Shown here: in pieces, positions 1 to 7,742 of the stretch
Numbering within the stretch: position 1 is the first letter of the stretch
How the letters are laid out: each line of letters starts with the position of its first letter
From: JBLUOA01 sp048060095
GTDB taxonomy: Bacteria; Pseudomonadota; Alphaproteobacteria; Rhodobacterales; Rhodobacteraceae
Direction of reading: 5' to 3'
Assembly: GCF_048060095.1 (NCBI RefSeq)
Contig: NZ_JBLUOA010000001.1
Span: forward strand, 1,736,001-1,800,000
DNA: 64,000 bases
Notes under the pieces: generated by a model
What the model saw: only the letters and a program-made list of their open reading frames with translations
Database searches by the model: none
What the model was told of the DNA's origin: nothing
Program-made: the position numbers and the translations under genes

Positions 1-7
1 GCAAAAA

Positions 8-892
8 TTGACGTTCAGAACCCGTTTCGCCCCGTCACCCACTGGCCCCCTGCACCTCGGTCACGCCTACTCGGCGCTGCTAGCCTATGACATGGCGATG
101 GCTGCGGGTGGCGATTTTCTCCTCCGCATAGAAGATATCGACCGGTCCCGCGCTCGCCCGGAATGGGAAGAGCAAATATATGACGATCTTCGCTGGCTCG
201 GTATCTGGTGGCCCGATCCCGCCATGCGGCAATCAGAGCGAACCGCTGCCTATCAATCGGCACTGGACGAACTTTGGCAGCGAGAGATTGTCTACATTTG
301 CACCTGTAGCCGACGGGACATCGAACTTGCCGCCAGCGCTCCGCAAGAAGGTGTCGAACCGACCTTTGGGCCGGACGGATTAATTTATCCGGGAACATGC
401 CGCGACAAAGGGCATGGCCCGATTGATCCAGAATTAGAGCGCCCCAAAGACGTGGTGCTACGCCTTGATATGGATCGAGCTATCCAGTGCATTGCCCATC
501 ACCACCCAACCAATTTCACCGAAGACGGCACCGGACCCGATGGCAAACACGGCCCCATCGAAATCCGCCAAGATACCCTCATCAATTCAATCGGCGACGT
601 TGTCCTTGCCCGACGGGATATGGGCACGTCCTATCATCTCTCCGTCGTCCTCGATGACGCGGCGCAGGGCATCACCCATGTCGTGCGTGGTCAGGATTTG
701 TTCGAGGCCACCAAAATCCACGTCGTTCTGCAAATACTGCTGGGTCTGCCGACGCCGATCTACCACCATCACAAACTGATCCGCGACGAAAACGGTAAGC
801 GCCTTGCCAAACGGGATGACGCCCGCGCCATCGCGAAATTCAGACAGGATGGCGCGACCCCGGAAGACATCCGCCGAATGGTCGGACTCTAA
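8..892 (+). CDS. gluQ: Glutamyl-Q tRNA(Asp) synthetase (GluQRS)
   Basis: This is a GluRS-like paralogue without an anticodon-binding domain. The family attaches glutamate to queuosine at position 34 of tRNA(Asp). The 294-aa length fits. Visible motifs are the HIGH-like HLGH (16-19), zinc ligands C98, C100, Y127 and C131, and a KMSKS-like KRLAKR near 264-269. The start used is TTG at position 8. The frame stays open to the window edge, so the true start may lie upstream. The gene converges on hisI, with 44 bp between the stops. The family call is firm and the start is uncertain. Confidence 0.93.
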   Translation: MTFRTRFAPSPTGPLHLGHAYSALLAYDMAMAAGGDFLLRIEDIDRSRARPEWEEQIYDDLRWLGIWWPDPAMRQSERTAAYQSALDELWQREIVYICTCSRRDIELAASAPQEGVEPTFGPDGLIYPGTCRDKGHGPIDPELERPKDVVLRLDMDRAIQCIAHHHPTNFTEDGTGPDGKHGPIEIRQDTLINSIGDVVLARRDMGTSYHLSVVLDDAAQGITHVVRGQDLFEATKIHVVLQILLGLPTPIYHHHKLIRDENGKRLAKRDDARAIAKFRQDGATPEDIRRMVGL

Positions 893-896
893 CCGG

Positions 897-919
897 TTTC
901 ATCTTGCCCAAAATACTCC
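897..919 (+). repeat. Short intergenic repeat, copy 1
   Basis: TTCATCTTGCCCAAAATACTCC lies directly after the gluQ stop. It recurs with one mismatch at 53972-53993. Both copies are followed by a small GC-rich inverted repeat, here CTCC-CGCC-GGAG. The sequence shows two copies only, so calling it a dispersed element is inference. Confidence 0.5.
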
Positions 920-936
920 CGCCGGAGGCATAAAAT

Positions 937-1299
937 CTATTGCGCCTCGGGCTTTAACAACTCGACTTCTTCACCATCCCGAACCGCCGTATAAAAACAA
1001 CTCCGCCGATTGGTGTGGCACGCTGACCCCTCTTGCCGGACGAGCAGAAGCAAACAATCGCTGTCACAATCCACACGTAGGTCGACCAGCTCCTGCGTAT
1101 GACCTGACGTTTCGCCCTTTACCCAGAACGATTGGCGAGAACGGGACCAATACGTGACCCTCCCGGTCGCTAACGTCCGCGCCACGGCATCCGCATTCAT
1201 CCACGCCATCATAAGCACGTCTCCATTCGTCTCATCCTGCGCAATCGCCGGGATCAGGCCTTGGTCATCAAATTTCAGCGTTGCGGGATCGAAGGACAT
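937..1299 (-). CDS. hisI: Phosphoribosyl-AMP cyclohydrolase
   Basis: This enzyme opens the purine ring of phosphoribosyl-AMP in histidine synthesis. The 120-aa length matches the monofunctional cytoplasmic HisI, with no HisE domain fused. The family's metal-binding cysteine motifs are present as CDSDC followed by ACHTNRRSC in the C-terminal half. The conserved YWSRSR and LWVKGETSG-like blocks (here FWVKGETSG) also match. It is divergent from the Fe-S scaffold gene across 64 bp and stands apart from any other his gene in the window. Confidence 0.95.
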   Translation of the reverse strand: MSFDPATLKFDDQGLIPAIAQDETNGDVLMMAWMNADAVARTLATGRVTYWSRSRQSFWVKGETSGHTQELVDLRVDCDSDCLLLLVRQEGSACHTNRRSCFYTAVRDGEEVELLKPEAQ

Positions 1300-1363
1300 G
1301 GCATACCCATTTGATTGCTGTCAGCAAAGCCTATCTAAGTCAGAGCGGCGATGAGGGAAAGCC

Positions 1364-1816
1364 ATGACGACCGACGCGGACCTATTCAAGCTCTACTCGA
1401 CCCGTATTCTGGCGCTCGCGGCGGATATCCCGTTGACCGATCGGCTTTCCAACCCCCACTCGACCGTCAAGAAGCGCGCACCGCTCTGCGGATCTGCCGT
1501 CACGGTCGATCTTTGCGTGGCGGATGGGCGCGTGTCCAAATTTGCGCAGGATGTGAAGGCTTGCGCGCTCGGTCAAGCCGCCGCATCCGTCGTCGGTGCC
1601 AACATCATCGGCCGGACACGGGCAGAGGTTGAAACCGCCCGCAATCAACTCCGCGCCATGCTGAAATCCGACGGCCCCGCCCCTGACGCGCCGTTCAACG
1701 AGCTTGAGGTTCTGATCCCCGCGCGAGGGTTTGCCAATAGGCACGGCTCCATCCTGCTTGCGCTTGATGCCACGCTCGATGCATTCGACGACGCCACCAA
1801 TAGCTGCTGCGCATAA
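1364..1816 (+). CDS. IscU/SufU-like iron-sulfur cluster assembly scaffold protein
   Basis: This 150-aa protein matches the NifU-N/IscU/SufU fold. C42 (PLCGS) and C67 (KACALGQAAAS) align with the first two cluster ligands. At the third ligand position, in NRHGSILLAL, I read serine where IscU/SufU have cysteine. The protein ends in a C-terminal Cys-Cys pair (148-149). The gene stands alone, about 44 kb from the suf operon. The scaffold-family call is good. Whether it carries a cluster or moves sulfur in the SufU way is open, given the altered ligand set. Confidence 0.82.
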   Translation: MTTDADLFKLYSTRILALAADIPLTDRLSNPHSTVKKRAPLCGSAVTVDLCVADGRVSKFAQDVKACALGQAAASVVGANIIGRTRAEVETARNQLRAMLKSDGPAPDAPFNELEVLIPARGFANRHGSILLALDATLDAFDDATNSCCA

Positions 1817-1850
1817 AAAAACCGCCGCGCATCCTGATGGACGGCGGCGG
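1815..1850 (-). terminator. Rho-independent terminator for the 40-aa peptide transcript
   Basis: Read on the minus strand, CCGCCGC (1850-1844) pairs with GCGGCGG (1828-1822), with further inner pairing around TCC-ATCA-GGA. Seven T residues follow (1821-1815). The T tract overlaps the stop codon of the convergent scaffold gene. It would end leftward transcription from the peptide gene and possibly the recG transcript. Confidence 0.75.
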
Positions 1851-1987
1851 AAGTATGCGTGTCTCTCGGCAGATATGGGTCGACGGGGTGAAGGGGTAGC
1901 ACCCGGACTTTGACAGGCAGTCAATGTGGAACGCATCGGATTGGGGACAGGATGCGCGACCCAGTAACAGAGAACGCAGGCAGAAAC

Positions 1988-2110
1988 CTAAACAAATGTC
2001 GGTAGATGAAGGCCGATCAGCAGCATGAGGCAAAGCGCGCTCGCCCCCAGCACATCTTGAAACAGGGTGCCGGACGAACGCTCAATAACGGATTTGATTT
2101 CTTTCAACAT
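1988..2110 (-). CDS. Small single-pass membrane protein (40 aa), putative SOS-regulated
   Basis: The frame runs from ATG at 2110 to TAG and encodes 40 aa. It has a short amphipathic, charged N-terminus (MLKEIKSVIERSSG) followed by one hydrophobic segment from about residue 22 to 38. A purine-rich GAGAG stretch precedes the ATG. It lies 106 bp downstream of recG on the same strand, has its own terminator, and has a LexA-type GTTC-N7-GTTC box 63 bp upstream. From memory, similar short proteins occur in other Rhodobacterales. No function is known to me. The Caulobacter SOS-induced division inhibitor SidA is a precedent for this gene architecture, but no homology is claimed. Confidence 0.72.
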   Translation of the reverse strand: MLKEIKSVIERSSGTLFQDVLGASALCLMLLIGLHLPTFV

Positions 2111-2173
2111 GCTCTCAACCTACCTTCTGTGTAGTGTTGCCACTTTGTTCTCATATCGTTAACGCCATGTAAA

Positions 2174-2188
2174 GAACTTTTTGAGAAC
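2174..2188 (-). promoter_or_regulatory. Candidate LexA (SOS) box
   Basis: The minus strand reads GTTC-TCAAAAA-GTTC, which exactly fits the GTTC-N7-GTTC LexA target known from alphaproteobacteria such as Rhodobacter. A third GAAC (plus strand 2195-2198) lies 6 bp beyond the box. An imperfect GTTC-N7-GTTA lies at 2147-2161. The cluster sits upstream of the 40-aa membrane peptide and downstream of recG. Confidence 0.6.
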
Positions 2189-2216
2189 ATTTGTGAACAA
2201 AATGGGATTTTTACGG

Positions 2217-4307
2217 CTAACCGACTGAAAGTAAACGAATTGCCTTGTCCTGTTCCATTAACCAAAGCAACACACGCGCAGCCTGCCCGCGCTCTGTTGA
2301 CAGTTTCGGATCAGAGCCAAGAAGATTTCGCGCGTCTTTCTGCGCCATTGCCATCAATCCGGCCTGTCGCTCCAAATCGGCAACCCGGAAACGCGGCAGC
2401 CCGGATTGTGCCGTGCCGATCACATCGCCCGCACCGCGCATGGCAAGGTCTTCTTCAGCAATCCGAAAGCCATCCTCGCTATCGCGCAGGGTCGTCAGGC
2501 GACGCTCCGCCCCCTGCGAAAGCGGCGATTGGAACATCAGCAGACAGGTCGACGCGGCGGTGCCTCGCCCCACACGCCCCCGAAGTTGGTGAAGTTGCGC
2601 GAGGCCGAAATATTCGGCGCGTTCGATCACCATGATTGAGGCGTTGGGCACATCCACGCCGACTTCAATCACCGTCGTTGCAACCAGCACCGAAGTCTCT
2701 CCGGCGACGAAGCGGGCCATCGCCGCGTCTTTCTCAGCCGGGGGCATTTGCCCGTGAACAAGGCCGACTGTCCCCTCGCCAAGTGCCGCGCGAAGGTGTT
2801 TGAACCGCGCCTCCGCCGCCGTCAGGTCAACCGCTTCGCTTTCTTCGACAAGCGGACAGACCCAATAGCATTGACGCCCATCGGCAATCGCCTTGCGAAG
2901 GTGGTCGACCACCTCCTCCATCCGCCCGGTTGACACCAGCGCTGTTTTGATCGGCTGCCGTCCCGCTGGCTTTTCATCCAGCACCGACACGTCCATATCA
3001 CCATATTGCGCGAGTGCGAGGCTGCGCGGGATCGGCGTCGCAGTCATTACGAGAACATCGACCGCCTGCCCCTTCGCGCCGAGTTGCAGCCGCTGTCGCA
3101 CGCCAAATCTGTGCTGTTCATCGATAATCGCAAGGCGAAGATCATGAAACGTCACATCGTCCTGAAAGACCGCATGGGTGCCAACGAGAATCTGAATATC
3201 TCCGCGCTGAAGTGCGGCGAGCTTGGCCCGACGCTCCGCCCCCTTATCGCGCCCGGTCAGGAGTTCGAGGACGACGCCCGCATCCTCCGCCAACGGTTTC
3301 AGGCTATCGAGGTGCTGTCGGGCCAGTATTTCTGTCGGCGCCATCATCACGCCCTGCCCGCCCGCCTCAACCGCGACTAGCAGCGACATAAACGCGACGA
3401 GCGTTTTGCCCGCCCCAACATCCCCCTGAAGCAGTCGGTTCATGCGGTGATCGCTGCCCATATCCTCGGTAATTTCAGCGATTGCCCGGTCTTGGGCGGA
3501 TGTCGGTTTGTAGGGCAAAGCCCCCAACACGCGTTTTTGCAGCGCTCCGGTGCCGACCGACGGGATGCCCGGCTTTCGCCGAGTCGCGGCGCGGGCCAGT
3601 GCGAGCGTTAGCTGGTGCGCGAAGAATTCATCATACGCGATGCGCATTCGGTCTGCCGCTTCCGGCGATAAGTCCGCCGCGTTTGTCGGGCTGTGCGCCG
3701 CGCGCACCGCCTCCGACCAGTCGGGCCATCCCTCGCGCTTTTTGACGCCGGGATCGATCCACTCAGCTATGTCTGGCACGCGCTTCAAGGCTCCCGCGGC
3801 CGCCTTCATGATTGCTTTTTGGGTGATGCCCGCCGTCAGCGGATAGACCGGTTCAAAGTCCGGTATCGACTCCGCCTCCTCTACCCGCACGACATGGTCC
3901 GGGTGCACCATTTGCGCAATGCCGTCGAAGATTTCGAGCTTGCCTGACACCAACCGACGCTGCCCGGGCGGCAGGAGTTTTTGCAGATAATCCGCGCGGG
4001 CATGGAAAAACACGAGCTGAAAGTCCGCCTTCGCGTCCTGCACGTGAACCCGATAGGGCCGCCCGCGGGTCTTTGGGGGATGATGCGCGCCAACGGTAAC
4101 CTCAACAGTTACGACTGCTGGCACCTCAGCCCCTTGGATCGTGTCCCGACGGCGGCGATCGATCCCCGAATACGGCAAAGTGAACAGCAGATCGCGCGGA
4201 CGCTCCACCCCCATCTGTTGAAAGGTCTGCGCGGTTTTTGGCCCGACGCCATCCAGCGTTTCAAGCTCCGCAAATAGCGGAAACAGGATTTCCGGGCGGC
4301 TGCTCAT
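2217..4307 (-). CDS. recG: ATP-dependent DNA helicase RecG
   Basis: RecG remodels stalled replication forks and branch-migrates recombination intermediates. At 696 aa it is full length. It has an N-terminal wedge/OB region, Walker A GDVGAGKT, the DEQH box in IDEQHRFG, helicase motifs TATPIPR and QLRGRVGRG, and the RecG C-terminal region. Its ATG overlaps the ligA stop by 4 bp, so the two are translationally coupled. Confidence 0.97.
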   Translation of the reverse strand: MSSRPEILFPLFAELETLDGVGPKTAQTFQQMGVERPRDLLFTLPYSGIDRRRRDTIQGAEVPAVVTVEVTVGAHHPPKTRGRPYRVHVQDAKADFQLVFFHARADYLQKLLPPGQRRLVSGKLEIFDGIAQMVHPDHVVRVEEAESIPDFEPVYPLTAGITQKAIMKAAAGALKRVPDIAEWIDPGVKKREGWPDWSEAVRAAHSPTNAADLSPEAADRMRIAYDEFFAHQLTLALARAATRRKPGIPSVGTGALQKRVLGALPYKPTSAQDRAIAEITEDMGSDHRMNRLLQGDVGAGKTLVAFMSLLVAVEAGGQGVMMAPTEILARQHLDSLKPLAEDAGVVLELLTGRDKGAERRAKLAALQRGDIQILVGTHAVFQDDVTFHDLRLAIIDEQHRFGVRQRLQLGAKGQAVDVLVMTATPIPRSLALAQYGDMDVSVLDEKPAGRQPIKTALVSTGRMEEVVDHLRKAIADGRQCYWVCPLVEESEAVDLTAAEARFKHLRAALGEGTVGLVHGQMPPAEKDAAMARFVAGETSVLVATTVIEVGVDVPNASIMVIERAEYFGLAQLHQLRGRVGRGTAASTCLLMFQSPLSQGAERRLTTLRDSEDGFRIAEEDLAMRGAGDVIGTAQSGLPRFRVADLERQAGLMAMAQKDARNLLGSDPKLSTERGQAARVLLWLMEQDKAIRLLSVG

Positions 4308-6424
4308 GCCCCCTCAATCAACGAAAGCCAGCCGTCTTCGTCGATGGTTTTCACACCAAGGTCCGCTGCCTTCTTCGCTTTTGATCCGGCCCCCGGTCCC
4401 GCGACAAGCAGGTCTGTCTTGCCGGACACCGAACCGGATACCTTAGCGCCAAGCGACTCTGCCCGCGCCTTCGCTTCGGCCCGCGTCATCTTTTCGAGCG
4501 TGCCGGTGAACACGACCGTCATTCCGGCCACGGGGCTGTCCGTTGGGGCCGTGCTGATCGCATCTTTCACCGAAAGCTCCGCGATCAATCGGTCGATGGA
4601 AGCGCGCTCCGCCTCTTGCTGGAACGTGGTAACGAGAGAGGCCGCCATAACCGCGCCGATCCCGTCGATTGACAGCAGATGGTCCCACGCATCGCCTTCG
4701 CCGACGGTGGCTTGGGTCAACGCCTCTTCAAGCGCGGCCCAGCTTCCGTAAGACGTGGCGAGCAATTTCGACGCGCTTTCCCCAACATGCCGGATGCCAA
4801 GGGAAAAGATCACCCGGTGAAGATCTATTTCTCTTTTTTCATCAATCGCTTCGAACAGGTTGGTCGCGGATTTTTCGCCCCAACCTTCGCGGTTCTTCAA
4901 CTGCTGCATACCGCTGCCGTAGCATTCTTTCAGGCGAAAGATATCGGCCGGCTCAGCGATCCATTTATCGGCGTAGAACTGTTCGACCTGTTTCGCGCCA
5001 AGCCCCTCGATATCAAATGCACCCCGACTGACAAAGTGTTTCAGCTTTTCAACGGCTTGCGCGGGGCAAATAATGCCGCCGGTGCATCGCCTGACGGCGT
5101 CGCCTTCCTCGCGGATTGCGTCCGATCCGCATTCCGGGCAAATCGTCGGAAATTCGTAGGCAACTGCGTCGTCCAGTCGTTTGGACAGGTCGACATCGGC
5201 AATCTTCGGAATGACGTCGCCCGCGCGATAAACCTGCACCCAATCCCCAACGCGGATGTCTTTGCCCCCGCGAATTTCGGCGCCCTTGGAATCGCGCCCT
5301 GCGATGTAGTCTTCGTTGTGAAGTGTCGCGTTCGACACAACGACACCGCCAACCGTCACAGGCGCAAGCCGCGCAACTGGGGACAGTGCGCCAGTGCGCC
5401 CAACCTGAATATCCACTGCCTCCAACCGGGTCCAGGCGAGCTCGGCGGGAAACTTATGCGCAATCGCCCATCTGGGCGTGGTGGAGCGGAACCCCAACCG
5501 CCCCTGCAGCGTGAGATCATTCACCTTGTAAACAACGCCATCAATATCATAGCCGAGCGTCGCGCGTTTTTGTTCGATCACCCGATATTGCGCGATCATG
5601 CCTTCAACATCAGTGCAAAGCTTCGTTTCCGGATTGATAGAAAATCCAAACTTTCCCAGCCGTTCAATCGCGCCCATTTGCGTCGTGGAAAGCGGTTCGG
5701 ACACCTCGCCCCACGCATAGGCAAAAAACCGGAGCGGGCGGGATTTCGTGATCGCGGAATCAAGCTGGCGCAGCGAGCCCGCCGCCGCGTTTCGCGGATT
5801 GGCAAAGGTCTTTTCCCCGGCCTGCGCCTGCCGTTCGTTCAGCGCCTCAAAATCGGCGTGAGACATATACACCTCACCGCGCACCTCAAGCACGTCGGGT
5901 GCTGAGGTCAGGGTTTCGGGGATATCGTCAATCGTTCGGGCATTGCCGGTTACGTTCTCGCCAACCTCGCCATCACCACGGGTCGCGGCTTGGACAAGCT
6001 TGCCGCCCTCGTAGCGCAGCGACAGCGATAGCCCGTCAATCTTCGGTTCCGCCGTGTAGGAGAGCGAGGTCTCGGCGGTGACGTTCAGGAACTTGCGAAC
6101 GCGATCATCGAATTCGGAGATATCATCATCGTCAAACGCATTCGCCAGCGACAACATTCGCACCGCATGGCGGACCTTGTCGAATTTCTCTGCAACGGGG
6201 GCGCCGACGACATCGCTCGGGCTATCGGCCCGCTTAAGATGCGGAAACCGGGCCTCAATCTCAGTATTTCGGCGCTTCAGCGCGTCATAGTCCGCATCGG
6301 ATATATCCGGCGCATCTTCGCCGTGATACGCCGTGTTCGCCCGCAGCAAAACCTCTGCCAGCCGCGCGAGTTCACGCTCCGCCTCTGCTTCGCTCAGCTT
6401 TTCAACTGCGATATCGGCAGTCAT
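4304..6424 (-). CDS. ligA: NAD-dependent DNA ligase
   Basis: This enzyme seals nicks in replication and repair using NAD+. The 706-aa protein shows the adenylation lysine in KIDG (128-131), the OB region, a four-cysteine zinc finger (CPECG ... CTGGIICPAQ), helix-hairpin-helix repeats and a C-terminal BRCT domain (from about 630). A GGAGGGCGGG ribosome site directly precedes the ATG. It is the first gene of the ligA-recG pair. Confidence 0.98.
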   Translation of the reverse strand: MTADIAVEKLSEAEAERELARLAEVLLRANTAYHGEDAPDISDADYDALKRRNTEIEARFPHLKRADSPSDVVGAPVAEKFDKVRHAVRMLSLANAFDDDDISEFDDRVRKFLNVTAETSLSYTAEPKIDGLSLSLRYEGGKLVQAATRGDGEVGENVTGNARTIDDIPETLTSAPDVLEVRGEVYMSHADFEALNERQAQAGEKTFANPRNAAAGSLRQLDSAITKSRPLRFFAYAWGEVSEPLSTTQMGAIERLGKFGFSINPETKLCTDVEGMIAQYRVIEQKRATLGYDIDGVVYKVNDLTLQGRLGFRSTTPRWAIAHKFPAELAWTRLEAVDIQVGRTGALSPVARLAPVTVGGVVVSNATLHNEDYIAGRDSKGAEIRGGKDIRVGDWVQVYRAGDVIPKIADVDLSKRLDDAVAYEFPTICPECGSDAIREEGDAVRRCTGGIICPAQAVEKLKHFVSRGAFDIEGLGAKQVEQFYADKWIAEPADIFRLKECYGSGMQQLKNREGWGEKSATNLFEAIDEKREIDLHRVIFSLGIRHVGESASKLLATSYGSWAALEEALTQATVGEGDAWDHLLSIDGIGAVMAASLVTTFQQEAERASIDRLIAELSVKDAISTAPTDSPVAGMTVVFTGTLEKMTRAEAKARAESLGAKVSGSVSGKTDLLVAGPGAGSKAKKAADLGVKTIDEDGWLSLIEGA

Positions 6425-6536
6425 CCCGCCCTCCCCGGCTGTCTCATACTTTGATAGGAGCCAGCCCGAGAGAGGTCCAGAGGGACAAGCCTCGACGGAG
6501 TGAAATTATCGCGTTCGCTAACAGAGGCCCGGCCGG

Positions 6537-7250
6537 TCAGGCACCGATGGCAATCGGGCTGGCAATCTCACTCGGTTCCGGGTCGCGCAGCACATATCCA
6601 CGGCCCCACACCGTTTCGATGTGATTGTCGCCGCCCGTCGCTTCGCTGAGTTTTTTGCGCAGCTTGCAGATGAACACGTCGATGATTTTCAGTTCTGGTT
6701 CGTCCATCCCACCGTAAAGGTGGTTCAAGAACATCTCTTTCGTCAAGGTCGTACCCTTCCGCAGGCTGAGCAGTTCGAGCATCTGATACTCTTTCCCGGT
6801 CAGGTGAACGGATTTTCCCTCGACGTCGACCGTCTTGGCATCCAGATTCACCGCGATCCGTCCCGTCTTGATGACAGATTGCGAATGGCCCTTCGACCGC
6901 CGGATAATCGCGTGGATACGGGCGACGAGTTCTTCGCGATGGAACGGTTTCGTCAAGTAATCATCGGCTCCAAATCCGAATCCCTTGATTTTGTTTTCCG
7001 TATCATCGACCCCGGATAGGATCAGAATCGGCGTTTCGACCCGCGCCAGGCGAAGCTGCCGCAGAACGTCATGCCCGTTCATGTCAGGCAAGTTCAGATC
7101 CAGCAGGATCAGGTCGTAATCATAAAGTTTCGCCAGATCGATGCCTTCTTCCCCTAGATCCGTGCAATACACGTTCAGGTTGGCATGGGTCAGCATCAAT
7201 TCGATGCTTTTTGACGTTGTTGGATCGTCTTCGACAAGCAAGACACGCAT
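6537..7250 (-). CDS. ctrA: Cell-cycle response regulator CtrA
   Basis: This is an OmpR-type transcription factor. In alphaproteobacteria it is controlled by the CckA-ChpT phosphorelay. The 237-aa protein has a receiver domain with D51 as phosphoacceptor, the same number as in Caulobacter, and conserved K and T residues. A winged-helix domain follows (about 125-230). Caulobacter CtrA ends in two alanines that ClpXP recognises. This one ends in IGA, so the tag is weaker or different. In Rhodobacteraceae CtrA typically controls motility, gene transfer agents and related traits rather than essential division genes. sciP lies immediately upstream. Confidence 0.97.
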   Translation of the reverse strand: MRVLLVEDDPTTSKSIELMLTHANLNVYCTDLGEEGIDLAKLYDYDLILLDLNLPDMNGHDVLRQLRLARVETPILILSGVDDTENKIKGFGFGADDYLTKPFHREELVARIHAIIRRSKGHSQSVIKTGRIAVNLDAKTVDVEGKSVHLTGKEYQMLELLSLRKGTTLTKEMFLNHLYGGMDEPELKIIDVFICKLRKKLSEATGGDNHIETVWGRGYVLRDPEPSEIASPIAIGA

Positions 7251-7282
7251 ACTAATTCTCCGCTACTTTCCCTTCTGGAGCC

Positions 7283-7317
7283 TTAACCTTGGCTAACAAT
7301 GGTTAATCTCGCGTTAC
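7283..7317. promoter_or_regulatory. Candidate CtrA binding sites upstream of ctrA
   Basis: TTAA-N7-TTAC at 7303-7317 differs at one base from the CtrA full site TTAA-N7-TTAA. A weaker TTAA-N7-TAAC lies at 7283-7297. TTAACC (7283-7288) and GGTTAA (7301-7306) also form an inverted repeat. The cluster sits 33-67 bp upstream of the ctrA ATG, which suggests autoregulation. Confidence 0.5.
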
Positions 7318-7343
7318 CGTTAAGCGGGAGATATCTATACAAC

Positions 7344-7622
7344 CTATGATTGTCTATATGTCTGAAGCGTCGTTGCTTTCAATGCCCCTTCACCGTGCAT
7401 TTTTATCGCAGTTTCCCACGCCTCATACTCCTCGTGCGACAATCCGTAGCGCTGCAAGGCCTCGCTGAGCGGGATCAGGCCAAAGGCGACCCCTTTGACC
7501 ACTGCCGCCTTGCGGCTCGCCACCCATCGCGTCGTGTTGGGATCGGGCAAATCCGCCCGTGTCATCACGGTGCCATCCGGCAGCGTGACGGCGCGTGGGC
7601 CATCGACTTTCTTTAGAAACAT
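7344..7622 (-). CDS. sciP: DUF1153 protein, SciP-like CtrA inhibitor
   Basis: SciP is a small helix-turn-helix protein that restrains CtrA-activated promoters in Caulobacter, and DUF1153 is its family. The 92-aa product carries the typical LPDGTVMTRADLPDPNTTRWV block and the helical stretch ending in LQTYRQS. I chose ATG at 7622 (MFLKKVDGP) because GAGGGG lies 7 bp upstream. The frame extends to ATG at 7655 without a clear ribosome site. It lies 93 bp upstream of ctrA on the same strand. Confidence 0.85.
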   Translation of the reverse strand: MFLKKVDGPRAVTLPDGTVMTRADLPDPNTTRWVASRKAAVVKGVAFGLIPLSEALQRYGLSHEEYEAWETAIKMHGEGALKATTLQTYRQS

Positions 7623-7690
7623 CACACACCCCTCAGTTTCTGATGGCACAAGCATTGCGGATCGGACTTAAAGGGATATGAAGCGACCCC

Positions 7691-7718
7691 TTGTTAGTCT
7701 GTAAGATTTTCATATATT
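7691..7718 (+). promoter_or_regulatory. Probable sigma-70 promoter of mnmA
   Basis: TTGTTA (7691-7696) and TATATT (7713-7718) are separated by 16 bp and end 24 bp before the mnmA ATG. A CAGGAG ribosome site lies between them and the start. Confidence 0.55.
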
Positions 7719-7742
7719 CCGCACGATCATCAGGAGCGTGAT

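Noticed and set aside
4679..5905. Rightward open frame of 408 codons opposite ligA
   Set aside because: It lies wholly antisense to a clearly conserved ligase. Its translation is basic, low-complexity and lacks any family motif. Long antisense frames are common in GC-rich genes.
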